From the NCBI RefSeq assembly GCF_002863225.1, contig NZ_PKEK01000036.1, forward strand, positions 1 through 64,000: 64,000 bases of DNA, written 5' to 3'. Below are positions 28,110 to 36,626 of the stretch, one piece after another. This DNA comes from Mycobacterium sp. Lineage in GTDB: Bacteria > Actinomycetota > Actinomycetes > Mycobacteriales > Mycobacteriaceae. The notes beneath the pieces are model-generated. The model was not told the origin of the DNA. It saw only the letters and a program-made list of their open reading frames with translations, and did no database searches. The translations under genes and the position numbers were made by a program. The first letter of the stretch is position 1. Every line of letters begins with the position of its first letter.

Positions 28110-28490
28110 CTAGGAGGGATTGGCTTTTCGGCGCGGTTTGAATCGCATCGGCTCAGGAGGTGCTGCTGCCGGCGGCGGTTGGCGGGAGTACTTGTCTTGG
28201 CGGGCGCGTTTGACATCGTCGGCCTTCACGCGACCTGGCGACGTCGAGTACGGGCCCAGTCTGGCCGTGTTGGCCAGCCGTGGCCCGACCGCATTTTCAG
28301 TGAGGCCGGCGTGCTTGCCGGCTGCCGCGATCGACAACTCGTCGTCGACAACAGCGCTGGCAAGCCGCTCGTCGAGTAGTCGGCCGACCTCGTCGAGGAT
28401 CGACCGAAGGTGTTGCAGTACTTGGGCAGTGGACCCGGCAGATTCCGCTTGGTCGAGAAGCGAACGGATGAGCTTGTATTGGTCGGACAT
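28110..28490 (-). CDS. Small protein of unknown function with a possible helix-turn-helix
   Basis: 126 aa. The N-terminal 60 residues are predicted helical and acidic; residues 52-85 (ELSIAAAGKHAGLTENAVG) resemble a helix-turn-helix; the C-terminus is basic and proline-rich. It lies 20 bases upstream of the VWA gene on the same strand, so the two are probably cotranscribed. I do not recognise the family. It could be a DNA-binding accessory of the VWA protein. Confidence 0.55.
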   Translation of the reverse strand: MSDQYKLIRSLLDQAESAGSTAQVLQHLRSILDEVGRLLDERLASAVVDDELSIAAAGKHAGLTENAVGPRLANTARLGPYSTSPGRVKADDVKRARQDKYSRQPPPAAAPPEPMRFKPRRKANPS

Positions 28491-28598
28491 ATGCCACTGT
28501 ACCGCACAATGTGCGGAGTCCGCAATAACTGCGGATAGGGAATCTGACGACGCCCCGTGCGCGGCTCAGTTGTGCCAGGTGCCCGGGATGAAAAGTCT

Positions 28599-29564
28599 CT
28601 AACCATTAACGGCCAAGCCTTTCCTGATGGACCTGTTGTACTCGCCGGCGAACGCCTCCGCGAGATTGAAGGCACGCTGTTCGTACTCGTCAGGCGTCAG
28701 ATCGTTCGGATGCGCGGCTCGACGCCGGGCGAGGCGAGCCAGCGCGTCGGCACCCTCGTTCAACGGCTCACCTTGGTGGCCACGCGCCCACACCAGCGTC
28801 AACCGCTCTCGTTCCGCGTACATCATCTGCTGACCGATCACCAAATCGGTAAGCACACCCTTCGCGTGAAACCGTTGGCAGCGGTGGGGAATACCGTCGC
28901 AGCCTCTCATCCAATTCGTGGCCATCTCGATCGCTGACTTGCTGTCGCTCCGGAGCGTCAGCGGCCGGTCCCGCAAACTGCTGACCGCGTCGACGATCGC
29001 CCGCAATTCGGACACGAGTACGGGTTCAGAACCGTGCATGTAAGTTCTGTGCCGGCGCCCCTTAAGCCCGTATTGACCGTCGGCCGCCAGCCACCCGCTG
29101 CCGGTGTAACTTTGACGAACCGAGCCATCGGTGGCGACGGTCAGCGGTGACGTGTCGGGCGGTCCTGACGCGACTTCTTCACTGAGATCTGTCAATGCAT
29201 TTTGGGCGGCCTCCATCAACGCCAGGTTGCTAATCCCGGGCCACTCGATCGACGCGCCCGGCAGTAGGCCGGCGATCTCATCCTGATAGCGCCATAACGA
29301 ACTCGTCGCCCGGACCGATACCAGAAAGCGGATCCGGGCCGTGCCGGCCAACTCGGCGCGAATGGCGGCAATTGCGTCCAGAATTGCCGATTCCTTGCTC
29401 GACGTCGCGACCGTGCCGGACCAGCTTCGATTAGTGCCGACCGCTCGGTACTGGAATGCGTTGCCTCTGCGGTGGCAGGAGGTGGCGATCGCGATCGCTG
29501 CGATTGGCGTTGGGGGCGGGGTGGCGACATCGATGCGGCGCGGGCGTGCCTGCGGCTTCGGCAT
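28599..29564 (-). CDS. RNase H-like protein with N-terminal extension
   Basis: 321 aa from ATG 29564, chosen for the strong ribosome binding site GGAGGGAG just upstream. The C-terminal half has the RNase H fold with its acidic residues: VATDGSV (first Asp), SELRAIVDAV (Glu), LRSDSKSAIE (second Asp) and HQGEPLNEGADALARLA (His and last Asp). The N-terminal half looks like a second, decayed RNase H-like copy (KESAILDAIAAI, LWRYQDEIAGLL). The active form would cut RNA in RNA:DNA hybrids. Housekeeping mycobacterial RNase HI enzymes look different, so this is an accessory gene. Confidence 0.7.
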   Translation of the reverse strand: MPKPQARPRRIDVATPPPTPIAAIAIATSCHRRGNAFQYRAVGTNRSWSGTVATSSKESAILDAIAAIRAELAGTARIRFLVSVRATSSLWRYQDEIAGLLPGASIEWPGISNLALMEAAQNALTDLSEEVASGPPDTSPLTVATDGSVRQSYTGSGWLAADGQYGLKGRRHRTYMHGSEPVLVSELRAIVDAVSSLRDRPLTLRSDSKSAIEMATNWMRGCDGIPHRCQRFHAKGVLTDLVIGQQMMYAERERLTLVWARGHQGEPLNEGADALARLARRRAAHPNDLTPDEYEQRAFNLAEAFAGEYNRSIRKGLAVNG

Positions 29565-29759
29565 GTTCGCTCTCCCTCCTGCTTCGCCAAGTACGTTGAT
29601 AGTGGGCATATCTCGTAGTTTTCTTAATCCATTTCAGTGGTCGGCGCGTGGTGCACCGACGCGCGTGCTGCTTTGTTGCCGGTGACGATAGAACTGCGCA
29701 CCGACAACAGCTGGCCACGTCGTACCCCTGTGTCAGAGTGAGACCGAAAGGAGTCGATG

Positions 29760-30362
29760 ATGACCAGCCAGACAAAGTCACCGCGTCTCACGCAGCGATT
29801 TGATGCCGCCCTTACTTACGCGGCAGAAAAGCATCGCGAACAGTCGCGAAAGGGTGGGGATATCCCGTATCTGGGTCACCTGCTGTCGGTCGCGGGTTAC
29901 GTGATCGAAGCGGACGGAACAGAAGACCAGGCCATTGCCGCATTGCTGCACGACACTGCCGAAGATCAAGGCGGCGAGCCGACGCTAGCGGAGATCCGGA
30001 AAAGGTTCGGCGACGAGGTTGCGTCGATCGTCAAGGAGTGCAGCGACACCGTTCTTACACCCAAGCCGCCTTGGCGTGAGCGTAAGGAGAGCTATATCAA
30101 CCACCTCGCCGGGGCGTCCGACAGTGCGGTTCTCGTATCGCTGGCCGACAAGCTGAACAATGCGCACGCGATCTTGCGGGACTTTCGAATGCGCGGCAGT
30201 GATCTGTGGCAGCGGTTCAGCGTCAAGGATCCGTCGGAGCACCTTTGGTACTACACGTCGCTGCTGGCGGTTTATCGCGAGCGCTTCCCGAACAGCTGGT
30301 TGGCTGATGAGCTTGGCGAGGTGATCGGCTCGCTGGAATACGAGCTGAGTCAGTCGGCTTAG
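29760..30362 (+). CDS. HD-domain phosphohydrolase (RelA/SpoT hydrolase-like, single domain)
   Basis: 200 aa from the second of two consecutive ATGs (29757, 29760), which is better spaced from AAAGGAG. The HD motif set matches ppGpp hydrolases: EKHRE near 25, PYLGH near 40, LLHDTAED at about 62-69, and a late DKLNN. There is no synthetase or regulatory domain, as in small alarmone hydrolases (SAH/Mesh1 type). A likely role is cleavage of (p)ppGpp or of another nucleotide such as NADPH; which one cannot be read from sequence. It is transcribed divergently from the RNase H-like gene. Confidence 0.75.
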   Translation: MTSQTKSPRLTQRFDAALTYAAEKHREQSRKGGDIPYLGHLLSVAGYVIEADGTEDQAIAALLHDTAEDQGGEPTLAEIRKRFGDEVASIVKECSDTVLTPKPPWRERKESYINHLAGASDSAVLVSLADKLNNAHAILRDFRMRGSDLWQRFSVKDPSEHLWYYTSLLAVYRERFPNSWLADELGEVIGSLEYELSQSA

Positions 30363-30401
30363 CTTTGGGTAAGTAGCGGCAGTGACGAGGGAGGGAATGC
30401 G

Positions 30402-30917
30402 ATGGAGACCTGGGATGCGATCACAGCCCGACGCAATGTCCGCGAGTACACGGAGCAGCTCGTTTCAGAGTCGGACCTGAACCGCATCGCCGAGGCCGGC
30501 TGGCGGGCGCCGTCGGCGAAGAACCGCCAAGCCTGGGATTTCGTCGTCGTCACCAACAAAGAACACTTGCAGGAGCTGTCCACGGTCTGGCGCGGCGCCG
30601 GCCACATCGCGGGGGCGGCGGCCGCGATCGCCCTCGTCATCCCGGAACCGCCGGACGAGCGACGCAGAGTCACCGACCAGTACGACGTCGGGCAGGCGAC
30701 CATGGCGATGATGATCGCGGCCACCGACCTCGGCATCGGGACCGGCCACTCGTCGGTGGGGGAGCAGGACAAAGCCCGCGCCATTCTGGGTGTGCCCGAG
30801 GGCTACGAAGTGGCCTATCTACTCGGCGTCGGGTATCCGGCGGACCGGCCGCTCAAGCCGATCCGTAAACCGAATCGTCGACCGTTCGAAGAGGTTGTGC
30901 ACCAGGAACATTGGTGA
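30402..30917 (+). CDS. Nitroreductase family protein
   Basis: 171 aa. The N-terminus TWDAITARRNVREY is the FMN-binding signature of the nitroreductase superfamily, and WRAPSAKNRQAWDFVVV and GVPEGYEVAYLLGVGYPA are further conserved blocks. Such enzymes are FMN-dependent oxidoreductases using NAD(P)H, acting on nitroaromatics, quinones or other acceptors. It starts 39 bases after the HD gene on the same strand and may be cotranscribed. The natural substrate is unknown. Confidence 0.8.
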   Translation: METWDAITARRNVREYTEQLVSESDLNRIAEAGWRAPSAKNRQAWDFVVVTNKEHLQELSTVWRGAGHIAGAAAAIALVIPEPPDERRRVTDQYDVGQATMAMMIAATDLGIGTGHSSVGEQDKARAILGVPEGYEVAYLLGVGYPADRPLKPIRKPNRRPFEEVVHQEHW

Positions 30918-30966
30918 TCGTCTGACTCGGTTCATCCGATGGGTGCAACCGTTCACGGTGCTGTAA

Positions 30967-31260
30967 TTAATTCTCGTATAGCTGTGTGTATGCGTCTTGA
31001 GCGACTGCGCGCAGCTGGTCGTCATCCAAGCCGCCCACCTTTTCGCGCAACTCGGGGTCAGCAACGTAGTCGTCGATAGCGAAGAACAGGTTTTCAAGCA
31101 CCTGAAATTCTCGGCGTGGAGCTCGGTCCGTGTCATTCTTGAAGACCCGCAGATATTGCGACTCGAAGCTATGGGCAGGCAACCGCCCACTGACGAAATC
31201 CGAAATGAGGTCCCGGTACTTATCGATCTTCCCGGCCTCACCTACGCCGTCGGACGACAT
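30967..31260 (-). CDS. Colicin immunity-like protein
   Basis: 97 aa from ATG 31260 (an upstream in-frame start at 31290 is possible). The acidic helical sequence LISDFVSGRLPAHSFESQYL, then VLENLFFAIDDYVADPELRE and LRAVAQDAYTQLYE, resembles the colicin D/E immunity domain, which binds and blocks a tRNA-cutting toxin domain. It is the last gene of the minus-strand cluster downstream of a toxin-barstar pair, yet no matching toxin lies in the window, so it may be an orphan immunity gene. Confidence 0.6.
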   Translation of the reverse strand: MSSDGVGEAGKIDKYRDLISDFVSGRLPAHSFESQYLRVFKNDTDRAPRREFQVLENLFFAIDDYVADPELREKVGGLDDDQLRAVAQDAYTQLYEN

Positions 31261-31307
31261 CAGCCACTGATCCTTAGCTACGAGTTGCACCGACGGCGGT
31301 CAAGTCT

Positions 31308-32327
31308 TCAGCGGCGCCAATTGTCGGCGATCGTCTGCATCGACGCATCGATATGCCCGTGGCTGACCAGTCGAACATCCAGTCCCGCGTGCTCCACGAT
31401 GCCAAGTGACCGGACGATGGCGTCGTCGATCCAGGCGTCGTCGTTGCCGAAGACGCCACCGCCTAATCTGGTGAGGAGCAAGGTGTTGGATCCGCCCGCG
31501 GTTGCCTGCTCGACCGCCGCCAACATGGTTGCTTCGTAGGCTGCTTCCAGAATTATTCGGGCGAACGTCTCCCAGCTCGAGCGCGGACCGCCGCCGTAGG
31601 TGACGGGCAGAGCCGAGCAGAATGCCTGCGAAACATGTTGGCCGCGAGGCGCCCCGACCGCGGTTACTTCCACGTTGCGATGCAAACCGACAGCGAGCTT
31701 GCTGCGCAACCTGTCGCGAAAAGCCTCGTCGTCGTTCGCAATGAGGTCGTCAATCGCTTGCAAGCCGGTCGGGGTACATAGCGCGTAGCCATTGCGCATC
31801 GTCCACAGCTCGGTCACTGGCCGGTCGAGTTGAGTGGCCAACGCCGTGCCGATATCGGCGAGCCCGTCGAGCTGGCGATCGTGTGTCTGACCCGTCTGTC
31901 CGTCGACGGGGACGAGGTAATTTCGGTAAATGGTGGCGGCGCCTGCCGCGATCGCACAAGTGGGTCCCTGCGTGTGGTCGAAGGCGTAGCGCGCAACCCC
32001 TTCTTCGGGCGTGATGTTCGGCCCCGTCATCTCCAACAGGTTGAACTGCGATGCGACCTGAAACAGCGCCCGACTGTATTCCGGGAGTATGTGAAGTTCC
32101 CCAACATCGGCGGCGATGCACTGGACGGTTGTGCGTTCGCCGTCAGGCAGGTTGACCCGTTCCCGCAACTCGCTTAACGGCGTCAGGGTCAAAGTGCCAA
32201 TGCCGTAACGCTTGTCGCTGGCGGTCGATACCAGCTGGTCGCCATCGACGGTGAGTCGTTCCTGAGTGGTCCGGTAATCGCGCTCTTGGAACCCGGTGAG
32301 GTTCTCGAACCAGTCGGATGATGCCAT
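31308..32327 (-). CDS. Putative macro/PARG-like protein
   Basis: 339 aa from ATG 32327, which has GGGAGGA 8 bases upstream. The N-terminal WFENLTGFQE is shared by an uncharacterised bacterial family. The C-terminal third has AAYEATMLAAVEQA followed by NTLLLTRLGGGVFGND, which resembles the glycine-rich ADP-ribose-binding loop of macrodomain/PARG enzymes. Such enzymes remove ADP-ribose from targets. Its place between barstar and colicin-immunity-like genes suggests an immunity or antidote function, which is inference. Assignment to the macro fold rests on one motif and needs structure prediction. Confidence 0.5.
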   Translation of the reverse strand: MASSDWFENLTGFQERDYRTTQERLTVDGDQLVSTASDKRYGIGTLTLTPLSELRERVNLPDGERTTVQCIAADVGELHILPEYSRALFQVASQFNLLEMTGPNITPEEGVARYAFDHTQGPTCAIAAGAATIYRNYLVPVDGQTGQTHDRQLDGLADIGTALATQLDRPVTELWTMRNGYALCTPTGLQAIDDLIANDDEAFRDRLRSKLAVGLHRNVEVTAVGAPRGQHVSQAFCSALPVTYGGGPRSSWETFARIILEAAYEATMLAAVEQATAGGSNTLLLTRLGGGVFGNDDAWIDDAIVRSLGIVEHAGLDVRLVSHGHIDASMQTIADNWRR

Positions 32328-32414
32328 GCGACGAATCCTCCCAGCAGTCATAGCAGATTGCGGATCAGCCGATGAGGCTGTCCAGCAACCAGATTCGGGT
32401 GCGGCGCGCGCTCA

Positions 32415-32714
32415 TCAGGATGTCGGCCACACCTCGAAGTAAGTGGTCACGGCGCGTTCCACCGCCAACCCATGCTCGTCAGGCATCCAATCTTCGCCCA
32501 TGCTCGCGACTATGGCGGTTGCCAGCAGAGCGTTAACTGCGGAGCTCTGCTCCACGCTAGGAATTCGTGCCGCGCGAAGCTCGGCTAGTAGGCCAGGATC
32601 GCGACGATTCAACTCGTCCACAATCACGGCGTGTGCCTCTGCCGGAAGAGCGTCCAGGACGTTGATCTCGACCTGCCGCGGATCGTCGCCGGCGTGGCCA
32701 TTGTCTGTCGGCAT
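32415..32714 (-). CDS. Small acidic protein of unknown function
   Basis: 99 aa, acidic and largely helical, with a repeated pattern of Ala/Leu (LPAEAHAVIVDELNRRDP, LLAELRAARI). It starts 4 bases after the barstar stop on the same strand, so it is cotranslated or cotranscribed with it. No domain recognised. By position it may be a second immunity or accessory protein of the toxin locus. Confidence 0.6.
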   Translation of the reverse strand: MPTDNGHAGDDPRQVEINVLDALPAEAHAVIVDELNRRDPGLLAELRAARIPSVEQSSAVNALLATAIVASMGEDWMPDEHGLAVERAVTTYFEVWPTS

Positions 32715-32718
32715 GAAT

Positions 32719-33216
32719 TCACGCCGTCACAGCTGCGACGGGGACGTCGACACTCAGCCAGCGTTCATGAATCTCCTCCAGACGATCAAGGGGGGCTGAG
32801 AGCAGCAGGCCGAAGGCTGCCGGCGGGCTAGCCTCGTCGCGGTAGTAATCACGGTAGAACGGCATGCATTTCGCGAACCAGGAGAAAGCGTCGGGCTGGT
32901 CAATCAGGATCAAGTGCGCGTCGGTGATACGAGTGAAATAGCCCGGCGCAGGCGGCTTTCCGCTCGCGGTATTGATCATGTTGTCGAGGTCGCGCATGAA
33001 GTCATCAAAGGCGTGCGAATTGCGGCCAAACCATGGTGGGAAGTGCCAAGCCTCGGCGAAGGCGTCGTAAAGCGCATCGAGCGTCCTAATTTGCGCGCCA
33101 TCGATCGTTCGTAGCTCGAAACCAACTGGAAGCGTGGTCATCGGGTGTACCTGGGGGCTGGTGCCAACGCAGGGGCCGTGTCTACCGGCTTGCTCAATGA
33201 ATGATTTCAGGTTCAT
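32719..33216 (-). CDS. Barstar-family ribonuclease inhibitor (immunity protein)
   Basis: 165 aa. The core LDALYDAFAEAWHFPPWFG and GRNSHAFDDFMRDL corresponds to the barstar helix and loop that plug the active site of barnase-type RNases. Compared with barstar, the position of Asp39 keeps an acidic residue, while that of Asp35 appears to be His. It starts 9 bases after the stop of the toxin gene, whose C-terminal domain is a barnase/RNase Sa type. This is the classic toxin-immunity pair, protecting the producer or its kin from the toxin. Confidence 0.82.
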   Translation of the reverse strand: MNLKSFIEQAGRHGPCVGTSPQVHPMTTLPVGFELRTIDGAQIRTLDALYDAFAEAWHFPPWFGRNSHAFDDFMRDLDNMINTASGKPPAPGYFTRITDAHLILIDQPDAFSWFAKCMPFYRDYYRDEASPPAAFGLLLSAPLDRLEEIHERWLSVDVPVAAVTA

Positions 33217-33225
33217 TCTTCTGTG

Positions 33226-34365
33226 CTATCGGATCCGGTGAAGCGTTGCATAGTGGTCGGTGGTGTACCAAGCGGAACCATCACTTCCTGTGACAATGCG
33301 TTCGGTGTCTCGGTTCTGTCCACCGACTTTTGGATTTGCATCCCATTCCTGGTAGGTAATTGGCTGGCCAGCTGCATCCGTGGTCGGCAATGGGTGTTGT
33401 CCGCTTGGCGTGATGTTCTCAAATTTGCCTCCGCCCTTCGTACCTGGTGCGTTCGCTGACCCCGGCCACTTCCCCGCGTCGATCTGGTTCAGCGTGTCTT
33501 GCACATTCTGCGGAAGGGGCTCGCTGCCCGGTCTCCCGCCCGGCGGGGCGGGCCCTCCTTCTACCGGAATCCCGAGCTGGTCCAGTCGCGCCTTAATCAA
33601 CGCCCGTCGGTCGGTTATCGAACGCTGGGAGACAAGACAGGCCTCGTACTGGGCCTGCGGCAACAGTCCGACGTTTTCGATGCCGCATCGAGCGTTCCAC
33701 GCTCGCTGCTCAGCGTTGAGCCCTTCCCATTCGGCTAACGCCTCCTTCGCTGTCATGTCCTTCGGATCGACCGGAAACGAAGGGTCCTGCTTGAACGTCC
33801 GGTTGTCAACCGCCCGCACCTGCCCGTTGGTCGCCGGCACCTGTGGGAACGTCGACCCGACGCCGGCCACCGCCGCCGTAACCCGGCTCGCCACCTGAGC
33901 ATCCGCGCTGACCAGTTGCGCCGCCCTGCCACCAATATTCGCGGCATGCGCTTCAGCGGCCGCCTGTCGCGCCGCCCGCTGTGCCGCCGACCCGCCAGAC
34001 ATCCGATCGGCGACCGAAAGGTCCTCGCCCACTTCGAATCCCGCGGCGCGGGCGTCCTCGACGGCGTAGCGAACACCCGAGCGGGCCGCTTCGAGTTCCG
34101 AGGCCCCGCTGCGCGCGACGGTCGCGGCGTCGTGGAGTTGGTCCACTACCCCGCTGGTGGTCATCAGGTCGGCGTGGGTGTCGGTGCGCAGCGCATCAGC
34201 GGCCTGGCCGCTCCAGTCGACGCCCATCGCGTCGCTCCACACCCCGTGCGCGGCCCCATAGCTACGCTCGCCGACGGCCTCCCAATGACTGGCAGCCTCA
34301 GTAAGGTGATCGGTCGGCCAATTCACCAACGCCGACAGACCAGGGCCTCCTGCGACGGCTGCCAT
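33226..34365 (-). CDS. Type VII-secreted (WXG-type) polymorphic toxin with C-terminal barnase/RNase Sa-like domain
   Basis: 379 aa. The N-terminal ~110 residues are helical with HWEAVG and DWSGQAADAL, like the WXG100/LXG delivery domains of ESX substrates. A linker rich in Ala and then Pro/Gly follows. The last ~45 residues are a microbial ribonuclease: YQEWDANP, TERIVTGSDG and WYTTDHYATLH, in which Glu340, Arg356 and His371 match the catalytic Glu, Arg and His of RNase Sa and barnase. It would cut RNA in a target cell. Its start is 2 bases from the stop of an EspC-like gene and its immunity barstar follows. Confidence 0.82.
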   Translation of the reverse strand: MAAVAGGPGLSALVNWPTDHLTEAASHWEAVGERSYGAAHGVWSDAMGVDWSGQAADALRTDTHADLMTTSGVVDQLHDAATVARSGASELEAARSGVRYAVEDARAAGFEVGEDLSVADRMSGGSAAQRAARQAAAEAHAANIGGRAAQLVSADAQVASRVTAAVAGVGSTFPQVPATNGQVRAVDNRTFKQDPSFPVDPKDMTAKEALAEWEGLNAEQRAWNARCGIENVGLLPQAQYEACLVSQRSITDRRALIKARLDQLGIPVEGGPAPPGGRPGSEPLPQNVQDTLNQIDAGKWPGSANAPGTKGGGKFENITPSGQHPLPTTDAAGQPITYQEWDANPKVGGQNRDTERIVTGSDGSAWYTTDHYATLHRIR

Positions 34366-34367
34366 GG

Positions 34368-34667
34368 CTAGAGACTCACCACCTGCTTGAAAATGGCGGC
34401 AAGCGCGGCTGCCGACACACCTTCCTGTGCGACGTAGCTGTTGTCGGCTTTCACCACGTGCGCGGCGCGCCGATCCACGAGTGCTGCCAAGCCGGCGGTG
34501 AACGCCGCAACCTCGCCGTGAGCAGCATCGACGGCTGCCGCACTGGCCTGGCAGGCCAACCCGAGCCCGGTGGGTGCCGCGACTTCGTGCAAGTCGCCCG
34601 CCGTAGCACCCCAGCGCGTGGCCATGGCATGCACGCCTTCGGTGTCTACGTGCACTTTCTGCTCCAT
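34368..34667 (-). CDS. EspC-like ESX (type VII) secretion-associated protein
   Basis: 99 aa from ATG 34667, where the conserved fold begins; an in-frame start at 34787 would add an odd Cys-rich leader. VDTEGVHAMATRWGATAGDL and YVAQEGVSAAALAAIF have the two-helix pattern of the EspC/T7SS secretion family, with a C-terminal Y-x3-E-type export signal (YVAQE). It precedes the RNase toxin by 2 bases, so it is likely the cosecreted partner or chaperone that brings the toxin to an ESX machine. No ESX core genes lie in the window. Confidence 0.75.
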   Translation of the reverse strand: MEQKVHVDTEGVHAMATRWGATAGDLHEVAAPTGLGLACQASAAAVDAAHGEVAAFTAGLAALVDRRAAHVVKADNSYVAQEGVSAAALAAIFKQVVSL

Positions 34668-34760
34668 GGCCGGGAGTGTAGGCACATCTGTCACTTCCAA
34701 ACCAGTCACCGCATAGGCTGGAAGAGCAGCGAGGCTAGGCAAGCATAGAGAGAAGCGGCA

Positions 34761-35525
34761 ATGGCGCACCAGATGCCACGAGACCACAAGGGCGACTATG
34801 GAATTGACGGCTCATTCCACATCATCTCGGCTCGCGGCCAGGCGGTCGGCATCGGTGTCGGTGCCACCGCCCTCGCCACCGCCGCCGGCCTCAACCTGAA
34901 ACGCGGCAACCGCCTGATCGCTGCACTCACCGGCGCCTCGTCGCTCGGCATCGCCGCAAGCACGGCGCTCTACATCTACGTCACCAGGGCCGGCAAGTTC
35001 GCGGTCTGGCAGCGAATCCTCGACGAACTCGTACTCCAGGGCGACGAAACCGTGCTCGACATGGGCTGCGGGCGCGGTGCGGTGCTGCTTGCCGTCGCCA
35101 AGCGGCTGCCGAAGGGTAAGGCCGTCGGCGTCGACCTGTGGCAGGCCGACCAAACCAACAACTCGCCGTCAGCCACCCTCGCCAACGCGGAAATCGAAGG
35201 CGTCAAAGACCGTATCGAACTGCACACCGGCAACATGACTGCACTTCCGTTCGCCCACAACACCTTTGACGTGATCGTCAGCAGCCTTGCCATCCACAAC
35301 ATCCCGGGCCATGACGGGCGTCGCGAAGCGCTGAACGAGGCCATCCGCGTCATGAAGCCCGGCGGACGACTCGCGATCGCCGATCTGATGGAGACGAGAC
35401 AGCACGCCGAGCACCTGCAAGCCCAAGGTTGGCAAGAGGTCGAACACAGAAGCATCGGATGGCGCATGTGGTGGGGCGGACCCTGGATGACGACGCACCT
35501 TGTCACCGCGACAAAGCCGCGATGA
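34761..35525 (+). CDS. Class I SAM-dependent methyltransferase with N-terminal membrane segments
   Basis: 254 aa. The methyltransferase core is clear: VLDMGCGRGAVLLAVA (motif I), GVDLW (motif II region), FDVIVSSLAIHNI (motif IV) and MKPGGRLAIADL. The first ~75 residues hold two hydrophobic stretches (VGIGVGATALATAAGL and ALTGASSLGIAAS), so the enzyme is probably membrane-anchored. It most resembles ubiquinone/menaquinone-type (UbiE-like) methyltransferases; the acceptor is unknown. It is divergent from the EspC-like gene, and its neighbour on the right is a co-directional hydrolase 87 bases away. Confidence 0.8.
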   Translation: MAHQMPRDHKGDYGIDGSFHIISARGQAVGIGVGATALATAAGLNLKRGNRLIAALTGASSLGIAASTALYIYVTRAGKFAVWQRILDELVLQGDETVLDMGCGRGAVLLAVAKRLPKGKAVGVDLWQADQTNNSPSATLANAEIEGVKDRIELHTGNMTALPFAHNTFDVIVSSLAIHNIPGHDGRREALNEAIRVMKPGGRLAIADLMETRQHAEHLQAQGWQEVEHRSIGWRMWWGGPWMTTHLVTATKPR

Positions 35526-35612
35526 ATCGGGCGGGAACTCCTGCGTAACACTGCGAACATCGGCTGTTTAGCCCCCTAGTCTCGAGGCGATCGGTCCCTA
35601 GTCTCGAAGTCG

Positions 35613-36575
35613 ATGGACAACCCACTGCGGCATCCTCCCGGAGTGCCACGCGTCGAAAAGCCACGCGCCGAAGGCCAATTCCATCTCGCCGACGGCCGCC
35701 GGCTCGGCTATGCCGAATTCGGCGACCCGAACGGTCCGGTGGTGCTCTGGTTCCACGGAACCCTCGGCGCGCGACGCCAATTCCTCGCCAAGGGCAGGCG
35801 CGCCGCGGAGCGACTCGGGCTGCGCGTCATCGTGATCGAACGACCAGGCACCGGGCTGTCCGACTCGCATCGCTACACCTCGGTCAGCGAATGGGTCGCC
35901 GACATGGCCCAGGTGGCCGACGCCCTCGAAGCCGAAAAGTTGGCCGTCGTCGGCATGTCCGGCGGCGGACCCTATGCGCTGGCCTGCGGTGCCCTGCCTC
36001 CGATGGTCGACCGCGTTGCCGCCGTCGGCGTGCTCGACGGCACCGTCCCCGCTGTCGGCCCCGAAGCCACTCGCGCCGGCGCCACCAACATCGCCCGCCG
36101 CTTCGGCCCCGTCCTCACTCAGCTACGCCGACCGCTGGCGGTGATCGCCACCATCCTGCTCGCACCGCTGATTCCGTTCGCGCACTACGCCTATCGCGTC
36201 TACATGCGGATGTGGCCCGAGGTCGATCGGCAGGTGCTCAACGATCCCGAGGTCGAGGCGATCTTCGTCGACGACATGGTGAACGCCTTCCGCGGCCGAT
36301 GCCTGGCCATGGTCGACGACGCTCGACTCCTAGGGCGCGACTGGGGTTTTCGCCTCGTCGACGTCAAAGTGCCGGTGCGGTGGTGGCATGGCGAGACCGA
36401 CCACGTGGTCCCGATCGACGGCGTGCACACGGCCATCGCGCGCCTGCAGGATGCCGAACTCACCGTCCGCTCCGAAAGCCACCTCGGCGGCTTCGCGATG
36501 ACCGAAGACGTGCTCGCCCACATGCGCGAGAAGCTCATCGGCGGCGTGGGGGACCTCCCCGCAGTTGCGCGGTAA
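35613..36575 (+). CDS. Alpha/beta hydrolase
   Basis: 320 aa. Alpha/beta fold signatures: VVLWFHGTLGARR (oxyanion HG), VVGMSGGGPYALACG with the nucleophile Ser in GxSxG form, and a late WHGETDHVVPIDG and SHLGGF supplying Asp and His. No signal peptide, so a cytosolic lipase or esterase is likely; substrate unknown. It follows the methyltransferase by 87 bases. A strong dyad and the NlpC gene come after it. Confidence 0.85.
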   Translation: MDNPLRHPPGVPRVEKPRAEGQFHLADGRRLGYAEFGDPNGPVVLWFHGTLGARRQFLAKGRRAAERLGLRVIVIERPGTGLSDSHRYTSVSEWVADMAQVADALEAEKLAVVGMSGGGPYALACGALPPMVDRVAAVGVLDGTVPAVGPEATRAGATNIARRFGPVLTQLRRPLAVIATILLAPLIPFAHYAYRVYMRMWPEVDRQVLNDPEVEAIFVDDMVNAFRGRCLAMVDDARLLGRDWGFRLVDVKVPVRWWHGETDHVVPIDGVHTAIARLQDAELTVRSESHLGGFAMTEDVLAHMREKLIGGVGDLPAVAR

Positions 36576-36626
36576 CTCACACGTCACAGCAACACCGTCA
36601 GCTGGTTGGCACCCATTTTTGAAATC

